Shown here in pieces: positions 47,040 to 61,126 of a stretch of 64,000 bases of DNA. Numbering within the stretch: the stretch's first letter is position 1; every line of letters begins with the position of its first letter. This DNA is from Allomyces macrogynus ATCC 38327. Lineage: Eukaryota; Blastocladiomycota; Blastocladiomycetes; Blastocladiales; Blastocladiaceae. The position numbers and the translations under genes were made by a program. The notes under the pieces were generated by a model, which made no database searches, was not told the DNA's origin, and worked only from the letters and a program-made list of their open reading frames with translations. The stretch spans positions 1,122,662 through 1,186,661 of the forward strand of contig GG745332.1 of assembly GCA_000151295.1 (NCBI GenBank). The letters run 5' to 3'.

Positions 47040-50000
47040 ATGGATCCCTCGCTCTACGACGAGTTTGGCAACTACATTGGCCCGGACCTCGACGACGAGG
47101 ATGACGACGACGACGACGACCTTCTCGGCGCGCGCGCGGCGGGACCCGCTGGACCACAGTATGGTGGCCAAGACGACGAGGACGACGACATGTTTGGCGC
47201 CAGGGCCGAACCGCCAAGCGCGGCTGACGTGGTCATGACCGAGGCCTCGGCCATGCAAATTGTGCTGCACGAGGACAAGGACTACTACCCATCTGCGTCC
47301 GAGGTCTATGGCGCCGACGTCGAGACGCTCGTCCAGGAAGAGGACGCGCAGCCACTCTCGGAACCGATCATTGCGCCCGTCAAGGTCAAGAGTTTCCAGG
47401 TGCTCGAAAAGGATTTGCCAGAGACGACGTATTCCAAAGAGTACGTTTGCGCGCTTTGCCGGGGTTGACATTTGTGCTACTCGTCACGAAATTGCGCTCA
47501 ACGTTCGTTCTCGCATGTTGCATCAAAAGAGACTGAACCGCTCCGTTCCGACTTCCTCCCCGCTGATCTATAGCTTCCTCGTCGAGTTGTCGCGGCATCC
47601 CGACCTTGTCCGCAACGTGGCCGTCGTCGGCCACCTGCACCATGGCAAAACGGCGCTCCTGGACATGCTCGTCGAGCAGACGCATCCAACGCTGCGATGG
47701 GACGTCGAAAAGACCAACCGGTACACGGACGTGCACATGCTCGAGCGCGACCGCGGCCTGTCCATCAAGTGCGCACCCATGTCCCTCGTCATGCAGGACC
47801 TGCGCAGCAAGTCCTATCTGGTGCACGTCATGGACACGCCCGGGCATGTGGACTTCGTGGACGAGGCCGTGGCCGCACTGCGGCTCGCCGACGGCGCAAT
47901 TGTCGTGGTCGATGCGGTTGAGGGAGTCATGGTCAACACGGAGCGGCTGCTGCGCAAGATTGTCGCCGACAGTACGCCGTTTGTCCTGGTCGTGAACAAG
48001 ATTGACCGGCTGATCATGGAGCTCAAGTTGCCGCCGATGGACGCGTACTTCAAGCTGCTGCACGTGATCGAGGAGGTTAACACGATTGTCGGTGGGCTCG
48101 TCCCGCCCGAGCGCGCGGATGATCTGCGTGTCAGCCCGGAACGTGGGAATGTGTGCTTTGCGTCGACTGAGTTTGGCTTCTCGTTCTCGCTCCTGTCGTT
48201 TGCGTACTTGTATTGCGAGTCGTACGGTACTGGTCGTCTTCGGCTCGGAAATCACTCAGCGCGTTGTGCCAAGTTTGACTGACCTGAGTCGTTTTGCCGC
48301 AATGTAGAGGGCATCGACCCGAAAATGCTCGCGCGCCGGTTATGGGGTAACGTCTACTACCAGCCGGCGACGCGCGTCTTCTCGCGCACCGCTGGTAAGG
48401 GCGGCGTGCGGTCCTTTGTGCACTTCATTCTCGAGCCGCTCTACAAGCTGTTTGCCGTGACGCTCGGCGAGTCGGCCGACCACATCAAGCAAGTCCTGAC
48501 AGACCTCGGCATCCCCATCAAAAAGACCGAGCTGGAAATGGACGTGGCGCCGCTGCTGCGACTCGTCATGACGCGGTTCTTTGGGACGGCGGCCGGGTTC
48601 GTGGACATGATCGCCCGCGCCCTACCGAGTCCCGTCGCGCACGCCAAGACGTGGGTTGAGCGGCACTACACAGGCGATTTGACCGATGAGATTGTCCCGG
48701 CCATGCAGCAGTGTGCGCTCGACGACGACGCGCCACTCGTGATTCACGTGGCCAAGTTGTTCCCGCGCGACGACGCTTCCACGTTTGATGCGTTTGGCCG
48801 CATCGTCTCGGGTACCGTGCGCAAGGGCCAGGCCGTGCGCGTGCTCGGCGAAGGTTACTCGATCGAGGACGAGGAGGATTCGGCCAAGGCCATGGTCGCG
48901 AGCGTCGCCGTCTACGCGACGCGGTACAGTATCAACGTTGCGGAACTCACGGCGGGTAATTGGGTCTTGCTCGGTGGGGTCACGGCAAGTATTGTCAAGA
49001 CGGCGACGATTGTCGACGCGCAGCACCCGCTCACCGAGGACATGCGCATCTTTGCGCCACTGCGGCACGTGACGCAGTCGGTCGTCAAGGTCGCGATTGA
49101 GCCCGTGCACCCGTCGGAACTGCCCAAGATGCTCGACGGCCTGCGCAAGATCAACAAGTCCTATCCGCTCGCCGTGACCAAAGTGGAAGAGTCGGGCGAG
49201 CATGTGCTGTTTGGGCCTGGCGAGCTGTATCTCGACTGCGTCCTGCACGACCTGCGTCGCCAGTACGCCGACATTGAAATCAAGGTCTCCGACCCGGTCA
49301 CCAAGTTTGCCGAAACGGTCTGCGAAACGTCGGCGCTCAAGTGCTTTGCCGAGTCGCCGAATAAGCGCAACAAGCTCACGATGCTGGCCGAGCCCTTGGA
49401 CCCGCAAATCGCGCGCGATATCGAGAACGGCGTCATCACGTCCGACATGCCGGCGCGGCAGCGCGCGCAGCACTTTGAGCAGCAGTACGGGTGGGATGTG
49501 TTGGCCAGTCGGTCGATTTGGGCGTTTGGACCCGACTCGCGCGGCCCGAACCTGCTGCTGGACGATACGCTGCCGGGCGAAGTCGACAAGAAGCTTGTGC
49601 GCGCTGTGGCCGAGAGCATCAAGCAAGGGTTTCAGTGGGGCACGCGCGAGGGCCCTCTCTGCGACGAGCCCATGCGGCAAGTGCAGATGCGCATGGTCGG
49701 TGCCGATATTGCCCAAGAGGCGATGCACCGCGGCGGCGGGCAGCTGATTCCGACGGCGCGGCGACTCGTGCACGCGTCGTTCCTGATGGCCGCACCACGT
49801 CTGATGGAACCCGTCTACTTTGTGGAAGTGCAGGCGCCCGCAGATTGTGTTGCTGCCGTCTACCAAGTACTTGCGCGGCGCCGTGGGCACGTCACGCAAG
49901 ACGTGCCGAAAGCCGGGACGCCGTTGACGACGGTGCGCGCCTACTTGCCTGTCATGGACGCATTTGGGTTCGAGACAGATTTGCGCACACACACGCAGGG

Positions 50001-50241
50001 CCAGGCGTTTGCGCAGTCGGTGTTTGACCATTTCCAAATGGTCCCGGGCGACCCGCTCGACCGCAATATCGTGCTGCGCCCGCTCGAGCCGTCGCCGGCG
50101 CCGCACCTCGCGCGTGATTTCATGATCAAGACGCGCCGTCGCAAGGGGCTCGCTGAGGACGTGTCGGTGGCGAAATTCCTCGACGATCCGATGCTCGTTG
50201 AGCTGGCGCGCCAGGAGCTTGGGCAGGTGTCGTTCTTGTAG
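47040..50241 (+). CDS. SNU114: U5 snRNP GTPase Snu114 (EFTUD2)
   Basis: Three exons, 47040-47440, 47574-48226 and 48308-50241, give 995 residues, close to human EFTUD2. The start [20 protein letters not shown] and the acidic N-terminus are specific to this family and distinguish it from EF-2. G-domain motifs are [22 protein letters not shown] and NKID. EF-2-like domains II to V follow, including [38 protein letters not shown] and [20 protein letters not shown]. Snu114 is a U5 snRNP component that regulates Brr2 and spliceosome activation and disassembly in the nucleus. Introns are 133 and 81 nt. The diphthamide loop of EF-2 is not expected in this paralog. Confidence 0.97.
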
Positions 50242-51146
50242 GATTTTGTGGATGGTTAGCTGGGCCTCGTTTCGTCCTGGAGAAATGAAATCGAAGGGAT
50301 AGGCTCATTTCTTTGTTGCTCGTCGTTTCCGGCCACGGTCGCGCGCCACTTTATGTTCGACGGTGCCCAACCTCCGGTCTATGAGCGCTTGGCAGCAATG
50401 GCGTTGCCCGGGTGTTGTTGGTCGTTGTCGAGACATGGCCAAGTCCGCAATGTGATCAAAAAGTGATCCTTCCGAGCCGTTCTGACACACAAACGCCCCG
50501 GGGCCATGTCATTCAAACCGTCATTAAAGATTTTGAGCGCACTGCTCGCGAAACGACATGCCGGAATCATCCAATTCATGCATCTTTCTTCTCTTCACCC
50601 AATGCTGTCCCAACGTTTTGGAGATTGTAAGCCGGCGCAAAGCCCGGCCGCAATGCTCAGGCCCGTTCCGTGGAGGTGCGATGGATCGGTGATGGAATCA
50701 CAGTTGAGAAGGGCAGCGTTCTGGTGCAATTCTCTGCCACGCCTGCCGTGATCGTGATGATGGCGTTCAAGGCCGCGTCTCAACGCGGAGGCGACGTCGC
50801 GGTGCACTGCACGCACCGCGATCTCGCTTGCTGCGTCGAGCGCGTCTCGCACATGTCCCTCACCGCATGTCACCCTCACCGCATCATTTAATCACATTTT
50901 CCGACGTCTCGTTGGTTCCGCTCCCAGCTCGTCCAGGAGCACTGCAGGGCTGCGATGGGCTGCGATCTGAGCGGCCAATGCTAACAAGACATGATGGCTT
51001 TGAATGTATACCAGGACAATCGATCCTGGCCGACAGCCACAGATTGGATCAGGCAGGGGCTTCCACCCAAAATCTCATTGACCTGCATTCCACGATGCAA
51101 TCTCTTCGCGCTGATGCTCTGACCGCAGCAGATCGCGGCACCACCA
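50242..51146. other. Interval upstream of the broken receptor gene
   Basis: The SNU114 3' UTR occupies the left part. A plus-strand stretch at 50670-50891 reads VLVQFSATPAVIVMMAFKAA then SQRGGDVAV, reminiscent of a beta-helix repeat, and may be an older remnant of the receptor family represented downstream. No intact gene is seen. Confidence 0.4.
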
Positions 51147-54100
51147 TGGCAACGTCAAGCACTACTCAATCGCGACGACATTTGCGCCATGACCGACCTC
51201 GTTCGCCCGAATTTGCAGCTGCAAGGGACATGGTCATCAAACGTCCAAGAACCGCCATCATCATGATCTTCCAATTGCTCGTTCTCTTCGCTGCTCTCGT
51301 GACTGCGTCTGTACACGTGGCCACCTTGTACCTCAACGCCAATTCTACCATCGCGGCCGGTCTACGGACGGGTTCGTCGACCGCGCCGTTCCAGACGCTC
51401 GCCGAGGCCTGTTCCATGATACCCGCCAGTTCAGCAGCGAATCCCGTGCGCCTGGTGCTGGCACCTGACCGTGACGCACTGTCCGCGACCCAGCGTCATT
51501 TCGGCAATGTCGTTCTCGTCCACGAGCCCGCCGCACGTTCGGGTGCACCCAAGCAAATCGTTGCCGTCCCTGTGCATGCCTCGTCGGAACCGGCGTCGTC
51601 GGTCTGTCCGGGTGGGTCACCAACACGGTGACGCAGAGTCGATTCATCAACAACGGGGCGTCGGGGATTCACCACACTCGGGGAGTCGTTCTGATCGTGG
51701 AAAACTCGGAGTTCATTGACAACGTCGCCGGGACCACCGAAGGCGGCGGTAGCACCGGAGGCAACAATGCTATTTTTCCGACTAACGTCTTTAACTGCAC
51801 GTTTTCTGATAACCGGGGTACGGTTGGCGGGGCCATTGCCGGGATGGGGTCCGCTTCCTTCTCCGTATTCGACTCTCATTTTTCTGGCAACTCCGCGGCC
51901 ATGTATGGAGGAGCGTTGTACGTCGGCAGAAGAAGATTCTTGACCATGGAGCGGTCGACTTTCTCTCGGAACTCGGCCAAGCGTGGCGGCGCGTGGTTTA
52001 TGCGGCAGCTGGAGGACGAGTGGAGGCTGGAAGTTGCCGATCTCATGTACTTCGGCAAGGTGCCCAACAATCACGCGGCCAGCCTGCACGAGCTCAAGAT
52101 TGTCGGCGCTGATCGACAACAGCACGTCGATTGCCTCGGCTAGCAGCGGGTCACCGCTCTAGGTCACGATTCAGCTGCTCGCGCGAGATGCGTTTGGCCA
52201 GCCTTACCAGTATGGCGGCGGAGAGCAGGTCCCCGTCGAGCGCGCCGTTGCCGACCAGTTCAATTTGATGGGCGAGCTGACCAAGGCGATTGGCACTGGA
52301 TCCACCAATTGGACTGGCCTGGTCGCATACGAGCGCAGCGGCACCTATTTGCTGTCGTGTTTTCCCGACGTGAATCTCGTCACCGAGGTGCCGTGGGTCA
52401 ACATCACGATCTTGCCGTGCAATGCACCCGTGCAGCTCGAGTTCACGACGCCACTCGGTCCCTACTACCCCGTGTGCTCCACGGTCGCGTGCCCGCAAGG
52501 GTGCATCCACGGGAAATGCACGGCCGTGGGCCAGTGCGAGTGCAATCACGGATATGAGGGGTTCGCGTGCCAGTTCCCCATCGACCAGTTGGATTCGTTC
52601 GAATGGGTGCTCGCGTCGCTGCCGTACCTCGCGACCATCGGTGCGTGCGACGGGCTCCTGGCGAACGCGCAGGCCGTGCTCCCGCCCAGGACGCCGCTCT
52701 TCCGGTCCATGACGCAGCAAACGACACGGCCACGACCGCGGTGCAGTTCCAGTGTGCGGTCGTTGATGTGAATGGCCACGTCGTCCAGGCCGATGCCTTG
52801 CCACCGATTGCCGCGCACATGGCCGAGGCGATTCGAGCCTGGCCGCGATCCCAGATCACAACGACGTTCCACGGGTTTTTTTTGGCCGCCGTCGATCACA
52901 CTACCGGATGCCGCGTCGCTGGCCACAGCGCCGACGGTGGACAACGAGCTCGACAACGACCTAGTCAATGTGCGCGATGCGACGCTCTTGCCAAGACGTG
53001 GGGCGGTGGAGACGATGCAGTCCCGTGTGCGCGTGCGCGCCAACGCGCAGTCGTCGACTGCCCGCCATCCAAATGTCGATCGTAACGATCCTCAAGGTCG
53101 GTGTCTCGGAGCAGCCCAACAACGACGGTAACATCTTCCTCGTCGTTTTCGCGGCCAGGCTTTTCGTCCATCTGATCTCGTTCCTCTACCTCGTCACGTT
53201 CAATCGCAAGTACCGCGTCGTGATCAAAAACAGCCCGTTGTGGTTGTTGCTCGTGACCCTCTCGGTCGGAGCCTTGCACGTGTGGTTCATGCTCTGGGCG
53301 GCGGCGCCCTCCCCCACGATTTGCACGGCGCAGCTCGCCACGGGGCTCGCTTCGGGCGCGCTGTTTGTAATCACGGTCGCGACCAAGGCACTGCACTACC
53401 AGTTCATTCACGAGAACGCAGTCCTGTGTGACGCGTTTGGGTCGTCGGCCACGAGCCACCGCATGATCTCCACCGTGTTCGGCGCGGCCCTGACAGTCAT
53501 CGAGGCCGGCATCGCGTGCGCGTGGGTGCTGAACCCGGCGACCGCCGTGTCGAGTACCATGAGCATCTCGCTCCCTATCAACGGCAGCTACTGGCACTAC
53601 ACGACTGCGTGGGTCCACCCAGCCTCTGTCGCCTACGCCAGTGTCAACGCGCTCGCACTCTTGGCCACGCTCGTATGGGCGGTGCGCGCTCGCGACATGC
53701 CGTCCGCGTCGCACGAGCCGCCCATGCTCCTCTTCGCGCTGGCCAACTTGGGCATGATGGGCGCTGTCACGGGCGAGCTCGCCAGTTTACGTCGGCCGTT
53801 GCGGCCGTCACGGTGACGCTCGCGTCGTTTGGTCTAATTGGGTACAAAGTGGTCGCAATTCACTGGCGCACGACGGGCCCGACAGGAGTGCAGGCCTTTG
53901 CCGACAAGAGCCGTGTGTCGGAACTGGCCAGCGTGTCGTCGAGCAAGCAGGCGCCGAGTGGCGGTGGTGCGGCGAGTATGGCCCGGCGGTGGGTGCGCGG
54001 TGACGCTGACCTCTGCATACTCGAGCAGACGAGCGCGCTCGTCTCGTCACTGGTACCCGAGCGCGTGCAGTCGGTGGGGCGGTTAGCGCCGTGGCGGTTG

Positions 54101-54421
54101 TGCGAGGTCGAGGTTGCACGAGACTATCAATACCTGACGTTGATGACATTCAACGGATCGGCCACGGCAACGGCCAAGTACTTTGCGCTGCCGTGTAGCA
54201 GTGTCACGGCGGACAGTACGGCATGGATCGTGATGGCCACGTTCAAGTCGGGCGCTGTGCTCGAGATCCAAGCGCGCAACGCGACCAACTTGGGTGAGTG
54301 GCTGCGCGTCGTGGACGTTGGGCCTGACATGAGCATGCTCGCCGAGCATTCGCCGAAAAAGCGCGGCACCGGGCAGGGCGCGGTCGGAGCCCCAGATCGG
54401 CGAAATACGCGAAGGGATTGA
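51147..54421 (+). pseudogene. Broken beta-helix/EGF/seven-helix receptor-like gene
   Basis: Collinear pieces on the plus strand form one recognisable architecture but in changing frames. Piece one (to ~51600) has a hydrophobic signal or anchor IIMIFQLLVLFAALVTASVH followed by a GSSTAPFQTLAEAC motif typical of extracellular beta-helix domains. Piece two (51610-52140) has Asn/Gly repeats such as FINNGASGIHH, FIDNVAG and FSGNSAAMYGGALYV. Piece three (52163-52700) includes an EGF-like module, CPQGCIHGKCTAVGQCECNHG. Pieces four to six (52700-54421) include seven hydrophobic helices, for example LVVFAARLFVHLISFLYLV and LANLGMMGAVTGELA. At least five frame changes separate the pieces, plus an in-frame TAG at 52160-52162. 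At 52.1 and 53.8 kb there is no room for an intron. Neighbouring genes are intact, so sequencing error is unlikely. A class C receptor relation is inferred from layout only. Confidence 0.65.
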
Positions 54422-55164
54422 TGAGCGCGTATGATGGGACTGAACGACAAGGACTGATGCAGCGTCGAAACTGGAATATAATTCAGCAATTGATCCTCAA
54501 TTGGGTTGAAGAGAAGCAGATGTGGTTCTGCAGCGCGAGGAGTCCAACGCCGGCGTTTAGACTCTCACTTTGCATCGAAGTTTGCAAAAGTGGTGACACC
54601 TTTCTTGGTTCTCCACCCGTTTTTGACTTGGAGTCGTCGGTTCCGATCTAGGCAAGTTGAGGTCTCACGAGGCTCTCTATTGTGTTCGGGCGTGAACTGA
54701 GTTTTTCGATGACATGCGTGGACCGCGTGCAAGAACCTGACATATCCCACAATCGCTGCGACAGTCGGCGATTGTTCACATCAACAGCATGCGCGACGGT
54801 GATTGGGAGTGCGAGCTGAGCCGTGAACAAAAACTGGGAATCCAGTGTGCGAGTGGAAAAGGAACGGGTGCAGAGATGTATTTACAGCGAGCGGTCCCGC
54901 GGCGACCGTGATAACCAGCATCCACTCACCCTCCCTTCCCACCCATCAACCGAAAAAATGGACAATGTGAGGGCACAAGCAAGTGATGGGATGCGTCGCG
55001 CACGACGTGGTGGACGGACGTGAAAGGAGAATGGCGAAAACCGAAGAATGAAAAACGAGAAACCAAAAGAGCATACACGTTAGGAGACACATGGGGCCCG
55101 CGCGTGTGTGCACGGCATCAAGCCCCTCACTTCCACCTCCTCGATCGCGACCCCCCGAGCGAGT
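54422..55164. other. Convergent interval
   Basis: About 740 bp, more AT-rich than average, lies between the broken receptor gene and the subtilase stop on the opposite strand. No gene is supported. Confidence 0.5.
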
Positions 55165-56941
<1,777 letters not shown>

Positions 56942-57863
56942 CTTGGACAGCGGGGGAATGGGGTCGGGCTGGGAGGTGTTGTGCGTGGCAGGGACGAGGA
57001 ATTCGTTGGTTGGTGCGGGGGTGGAGGGGAGGGAGGGAGCGGCACGGCAGATGCTGCGTGTGCGCCGGGGGTGGGGAGCGAAGGCAGATTGGGCCGCGGG
57101 CGACGGGCTTTATAGGGGAGCGGGCGAGCCTTGGCGGTCGTGAGTGAAGACGGAGGGGCCAGGTGTTGGATGCGCGATGGATGCGAGACGTGTTGCTGTT
57201 CGCGGCAGTCCGCGTCAGCGGCCGAGACGCTGCTGCGATGCGGTGGTGCGGTGAGCGCGCCTTGTGACGCGACGGCCCGCCTGACCAACAGCATGCAACT
57301 GCCCCACGTGCCATGCGCCGACGCGGTCGCGTGCCGCGTGCGAGACGCTGCGAGACGCTCACAAAGACGCGCGTCGCCTCGGTCGCTTTGGCATCGCCGC
57401 GTTTGGGGCCGGCCTGCGTCGCGCCGCGCAGGTCGTCTCTGCCGAGTGCGCTGACAAACGCCGGCGTTCGTCCGCCGCGGACGTGCTGCCTTGTCGCCGC
57501 CGCGGACTCGAGAACGTGCTGCCATCTCGCCGCCGCGACAATGAGCATGCAGCGGTCAACGATTTGGATTTTGGAATCGGCCCTGCCTGCGCACATCACC
57601 CGACCTCTCATTGTTGCGACCAACGGCGTAATGAGTCTCATGGGCGCGCGCCCAATGGGCCTGACCTCAAGTCGTCAACTGCCTCGCCCACATTCTCACC
57701 GCATCAAAGAGTTTTATATACAATGGACCAAACTGGCAACTGGTCGCCCAACGTCCTCACCGACCGAGCACCAGAGTACTTGCGCACGAGTCGTACGTGA
57801 GCCCGCCGTGCCGGTGCGCGCCAGCACGCGCAACCGACGGCCCTGACCAGGGCGCTCTCGCAA
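56942..57863. other. Subtilase promoter region
   Basis: About 920 bp lies upstream of the subtilase start and downstream of the unrecognised minus-strand gene. A repeated phrase, GCCGCCGCGGAC with neighbours, occurs near 57480-57520. No gene is supported. Confidence 0.45.
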
Positions 57864-58538
57864 TCATGCCCAGAACTTGCCGCCCGAAAACGACACTTGT
57901 GACATGAGGTACTCGTGCTCGGCCTTGCCGTCCGTGACCTTGCCTTTGCCCGAACCCGGTCGCGCCGCCGGCATCGTCGCGCTGCCAAGACTCTTGGCGC
58001 GCCCGCGCGGAGCGTCGGTCCCGCCATTACTTGCCGCGGCCGCTGCATCTGTACTGCTCGCCTCTGCCTGCGCCGGTGCGTGGAACCCGACAACCGGTGC
58101 AGGCTCGTCCGTGCTTGCCGTCCTTGTCAGCGCGTCAGTCGAAAAATGCACGCCAGGTACACTCCCGACGCGACCGGGCATCGTCGGCGACACGACAGGT
58201 CCCGTCGACGTGCGCCGGTGCGCAGCAACAGCGGCCATGGCCGCGGCAAACGATCCGGCCGTCGGGCTCGCGGCTGACCATGATGCGCCGAGCAAACCGG
58301 ATCCGACTGAAGTGCTGGCACCGACGGAACCGGCCGACGTGGACAGTTGCGTCGTCGTGGGCTGCGGGAGCGGCGCCGACGTGGGCGCTGCTGCGCGGAC
58401 GCGATCGGCAGTGCTAGCGCGTAATGGGATGGCGAGCGAGATTGGGCCGGTCCCGACTGGGGGAGCGGTCAGCGCGCCATCGTGAACATTGGGTGCGCTG
58501 GGTGCGGTTGCGGGAGGTTGTGGCACGCGTTCGGCCAT
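57864..58538 (-). CDS. Unrecognised low-complexity protein
   Basis: An open frame of 224 codons begins at the ATG 58538-58536. The sequence is rich in Ala, Ser, Thr, Pro and Gly with no predicted membrane segment. The last ~20 residues, EHEYLMSQVSFSGGKFWA, look more ordered than the rest and could be a short conserved motif. A CAG precedes the ATG by three bases in a good acceptor context (ACTTTCCAG), so an upstream non-coding or coding exon is possible. I do not recognise a family and assign no function. Confidence 0.5.
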   Translation of the reverse strand: MAERVPQPPATAPSAPNVHDGALTAPPVGTGPISLAIPLRASTADRVRAAAPTSAPLPQPTTTQLSTSAGSVGASTSVGSGLLGASWSAASPTAGSFAAAMAAVAAHRRTSTGPVVSPTMPGRVGSVPGVHFSTDALTRTASTDEPAPVVGFHAPAQAEASSTDAAAAASNGGTDAPRGRAKSLGSATMPAARPGSGKGKVTDGKAEHEYLMSQVSFSGGKFWA

Positions 58539-58795
58539 GGCCTGGAAAGTCTTCTGTCGCGCAGTCTGGTCGATCACGTCAACGAATTAGAGGTGCAAGC
58601 CAAAAAAACAAAAACTGTGGCATTCGTGGGGTGTGTTGCGTGTGGCCAGAGCCGAAGGGCCAGCACCCACTGAAACCCGCGTTGGGCAGCCACAAGCAAA
58701 ACGAACTTGAGAAAAACACCAATCGTCACAGTCCGACGATTAAGGTGCAGCTCCTGAGAAAACTGCGGAATTCACCACCTAGGAGGTCGTAGAGC

Positions 58796-58867
58796 ACCCG
58801 TGGCGAGGGTCGAACTCGCGATTTCCGGCTTAGGAGGCCGACGACTTAGCCACTTGTCTACACGGGC
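58796..58867 (-). tRNA. tRNA-Arg(CCT)
   Basis: A 72-nt intronless tRNA on the minus strand. The acceptor stem pairs GCCCGTG with CACGGGT (one G-U at the end). The anticodon stem CGGC/GCCG holds the loop CTCCTAA, anticodon CCT, which reads AGG. The T arm is GCGAG-TTCGACC-CTCGC. CCA is not encoded, as usual in nuclear genes. Confidence 0.92.
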
Positions 58868-58953
58868 CTGGGGTCACATCCGGGCCATGCTTTACCAGCG
58901 CCGCTCCAACGACACGGCAAACCAGAAATGTATTCACACCCTGACCTTCCACT

Positions 58954-60616
58954 TCAAATCGCAATGTGCGTCTTCTCCAGCGCCGCCGTCACTGCATCCA
59001 CATCGCCAGCACCGCGAGCCAGCGAACGATCACTACTGGCCTCGTCCACCGCGTCTTTCCTACCCCCAGCCACCGCCTTGGCCATCTTCTTCGCGGCCTT
59101 GCGCTCCTTTTTCCTCGTGCGCTCCAGATCAGCCTTTTGCCGTGCTGTCATGCGTCCTCGAGACGCACTGGACGCGGTGGGCTTGACCACGGTCGGTTCT
59201 GGCGCCGCGTCGATTGACACGGCGGGTTCATGCTCCTTGTCGGCCGACACAATCGCCACGGCCTCGTCGAGCGTCGTCAGATCGGTCGTCTCGGTCGGCG
59301 CCACGGGTACCACATCGACCTTGTCCTCGAGTTCAGGCTCAATCGAGTCCACCGCGATACTCGGCTCTGGATCACCACGGCTTTCCTTATCGTCCCCTCC
59401 ATTCTCCACCGCCGCAACTGACGGATCAGCCGAATCAACTTTACCGCGCCGCTTGCGACTCTTATCCTTGCCCGAGACCACCGCCAGCGCGGCAGATGCC
59501 CACCGTTCGAGTGACGCGGGCGGTGGAGAAGCGCGTACTCCACCTTCGGGTGCCGCCGACGAGTAGTGTTCCCACGAATGGTACACGACGTTCACGGTCC
59601 GCGGCGGCGTGCCCGCACTCACGTCGTCGGGGGTCGGTGCGACGACCCATGGCGGGTGGCCGACTTGGTGGATGACCTGTTGGTGTGGATCGTTAGGGTG
59701 GGGTCTAGAAACGAGACAGGGGAACCATGGAGCGGGACATACCACGGTCAGGTTGAGTGCGCGTGCGAGCGCGACCACCTCCATATTCCCACCTAGCACG
59801 CGAACGCAACGGTCAGTTCCAGATGGCAAACAGGACAATCGCGTCGCGGGCCACGCACCGTAGACACCATTTTTGGCCATGCGCACGAGGTGCCGATCAA
59901 ACGGCTCGTCGTCCTCGACAAACGGCGCGAAATCGGCTTCGTGCGCGCGCATGAACTCGACACATGCGCGGCGCAGGTCGCGGTGGAGCGATTCGGCACC
60001 CGTCAGCTGGTGCGCTACAGAGGCAGGTCCGGTGCGGAAGATGAGCGTGAAGCTGGCGATACGGTGCGACGCGTCAGTCGCGAGCAGAACGGACCAACGG
60101 CGCGAAACAAGCAATTTCCTGACGATACGGGTGCAGCAACGGGGGGTCAGTCAGCCATCTACTGCGTGAAATAATCCAACACGAGCGCACTAGCTCCTTG
60201 TAGTACAAGCATCTCGTGCTCTCGTCGACCCCAGCGCTGCCCCCAACAGTCCCCGAGGGTGAACGTCGCAAGGACGCACCATCTCCCGTTATCTCAACGA
60301 GATTCAACCCCAGACTCGCGAGTTGCGGCTTGAGCGCCTTGGTATCTGCATCCCAATCCTGATCCGTCCAGGCCTACGATATATCCGTGGTCAATGGGGC
60401 TGTATCAATATAGCGGGTGTCCGTGGAGCAGCAACCCGTGTCATGATTCAATGCGATACCGACCTTGCGGTCCTTGCGCTTGCCCTTCTTGGTCGACTTG
60501 GCATCCGCGGATCCAGCGCCGTCTGCGGGGGCGGTGGTGGCAGCGCTGCTGCTGCTGCGCTTCTTACTCGACGTTGCTGCCGCTTTCTTGTCGTTTTTGC
60601 GTTGTGATCGGGCCAT
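58954..60616 (-). CDS. OTU-domain deubiquitinase, OTUD3-like
   Basis: Six exons, 60616-60464, 60358-60280, 60118-60095, 60014-59859, 59792-59743 and 59676-58954, give 394 residues; every junction is in phase. The third exon is only 24 nt and carries the catalytic core: splicing yields EITGDGNCLFRAVAHQLTGA with the Asp and Cys of the OTU triad. FVEDDEPFDRHLVRMAKNGV and GGNMEVVALARALNLTVV follow, and the catalytic His is in YHSWEHYSS. This order and a basic N-terminus (KKGKRKDRKDWDADTKALKP) match OTUD3 proteins, which remove ubiquitin chains. The C-terminal ~200 residues are acidic and end in a Lys/Arg-rich helix (RQKADLERTRKKERKAAKK), possibly nuclear or RNA-associated. Confidence 0.9.
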
Positions 60617-61126
60617 GGATTGGTTGATGGGGAGCTGTTGTTGCTGGTGTCGCTGCTCTTCTTGGATCGAAGAGGAGAGAGGGATGAAGTGTGGCTGAAT
60701 AGGGCCAACCACCACCAACACAGAACCATGTCAGACCAGCGACATCTCACGGCCAACGATCACAAACGGAATGAATGGTCTACCAAACGCGCCCAAATGA
60801 ATTTCGACCCCAAACAAACGCGCTCCCGCGTCGTCCACGACAAGCACGTCGAGCTGGAATAAAACGAAACGGCGGCGTTCCCCATTCGAGAAAAAAGACG
60901 AGAGAGAAAGAGAGCACAGCAGTTGAACGGCCACGAAAAAGAACACCGGCCCGAAAAAAAAAGCGAAACTGAACGGCAACAACGACAACAAACGGCACAG
61001 GAATCAAGCAGCTATGACAGCGACGACGACGGCACACGACGACAGCAGCGAGCGAACGAGCTGGGGAACCCGGCGGCAATCGGCGACGGCCAATCACGCA
61101 CCGCCCCTCCCCGATTTTGCTCCGCG
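60617..61126. other. Interval between OTUD3-like and CK1 genes
   Basis: About 510 bp lies upstream of the OTUD3-like gene and downstream of CK1, both on the minus strand. An A-rich stretch at 60880-60980 stands out against the local GC content. No gene is supported. Confidence 0.5.

Noticed and set aside
48622..50106. Minus-strand frame of about 490 codons opposite SNU114
   Set aside because: It is a shadow of conserved SNU114 sequence on the plus strand, with Arg/His-rich composition and no recognisable domain.
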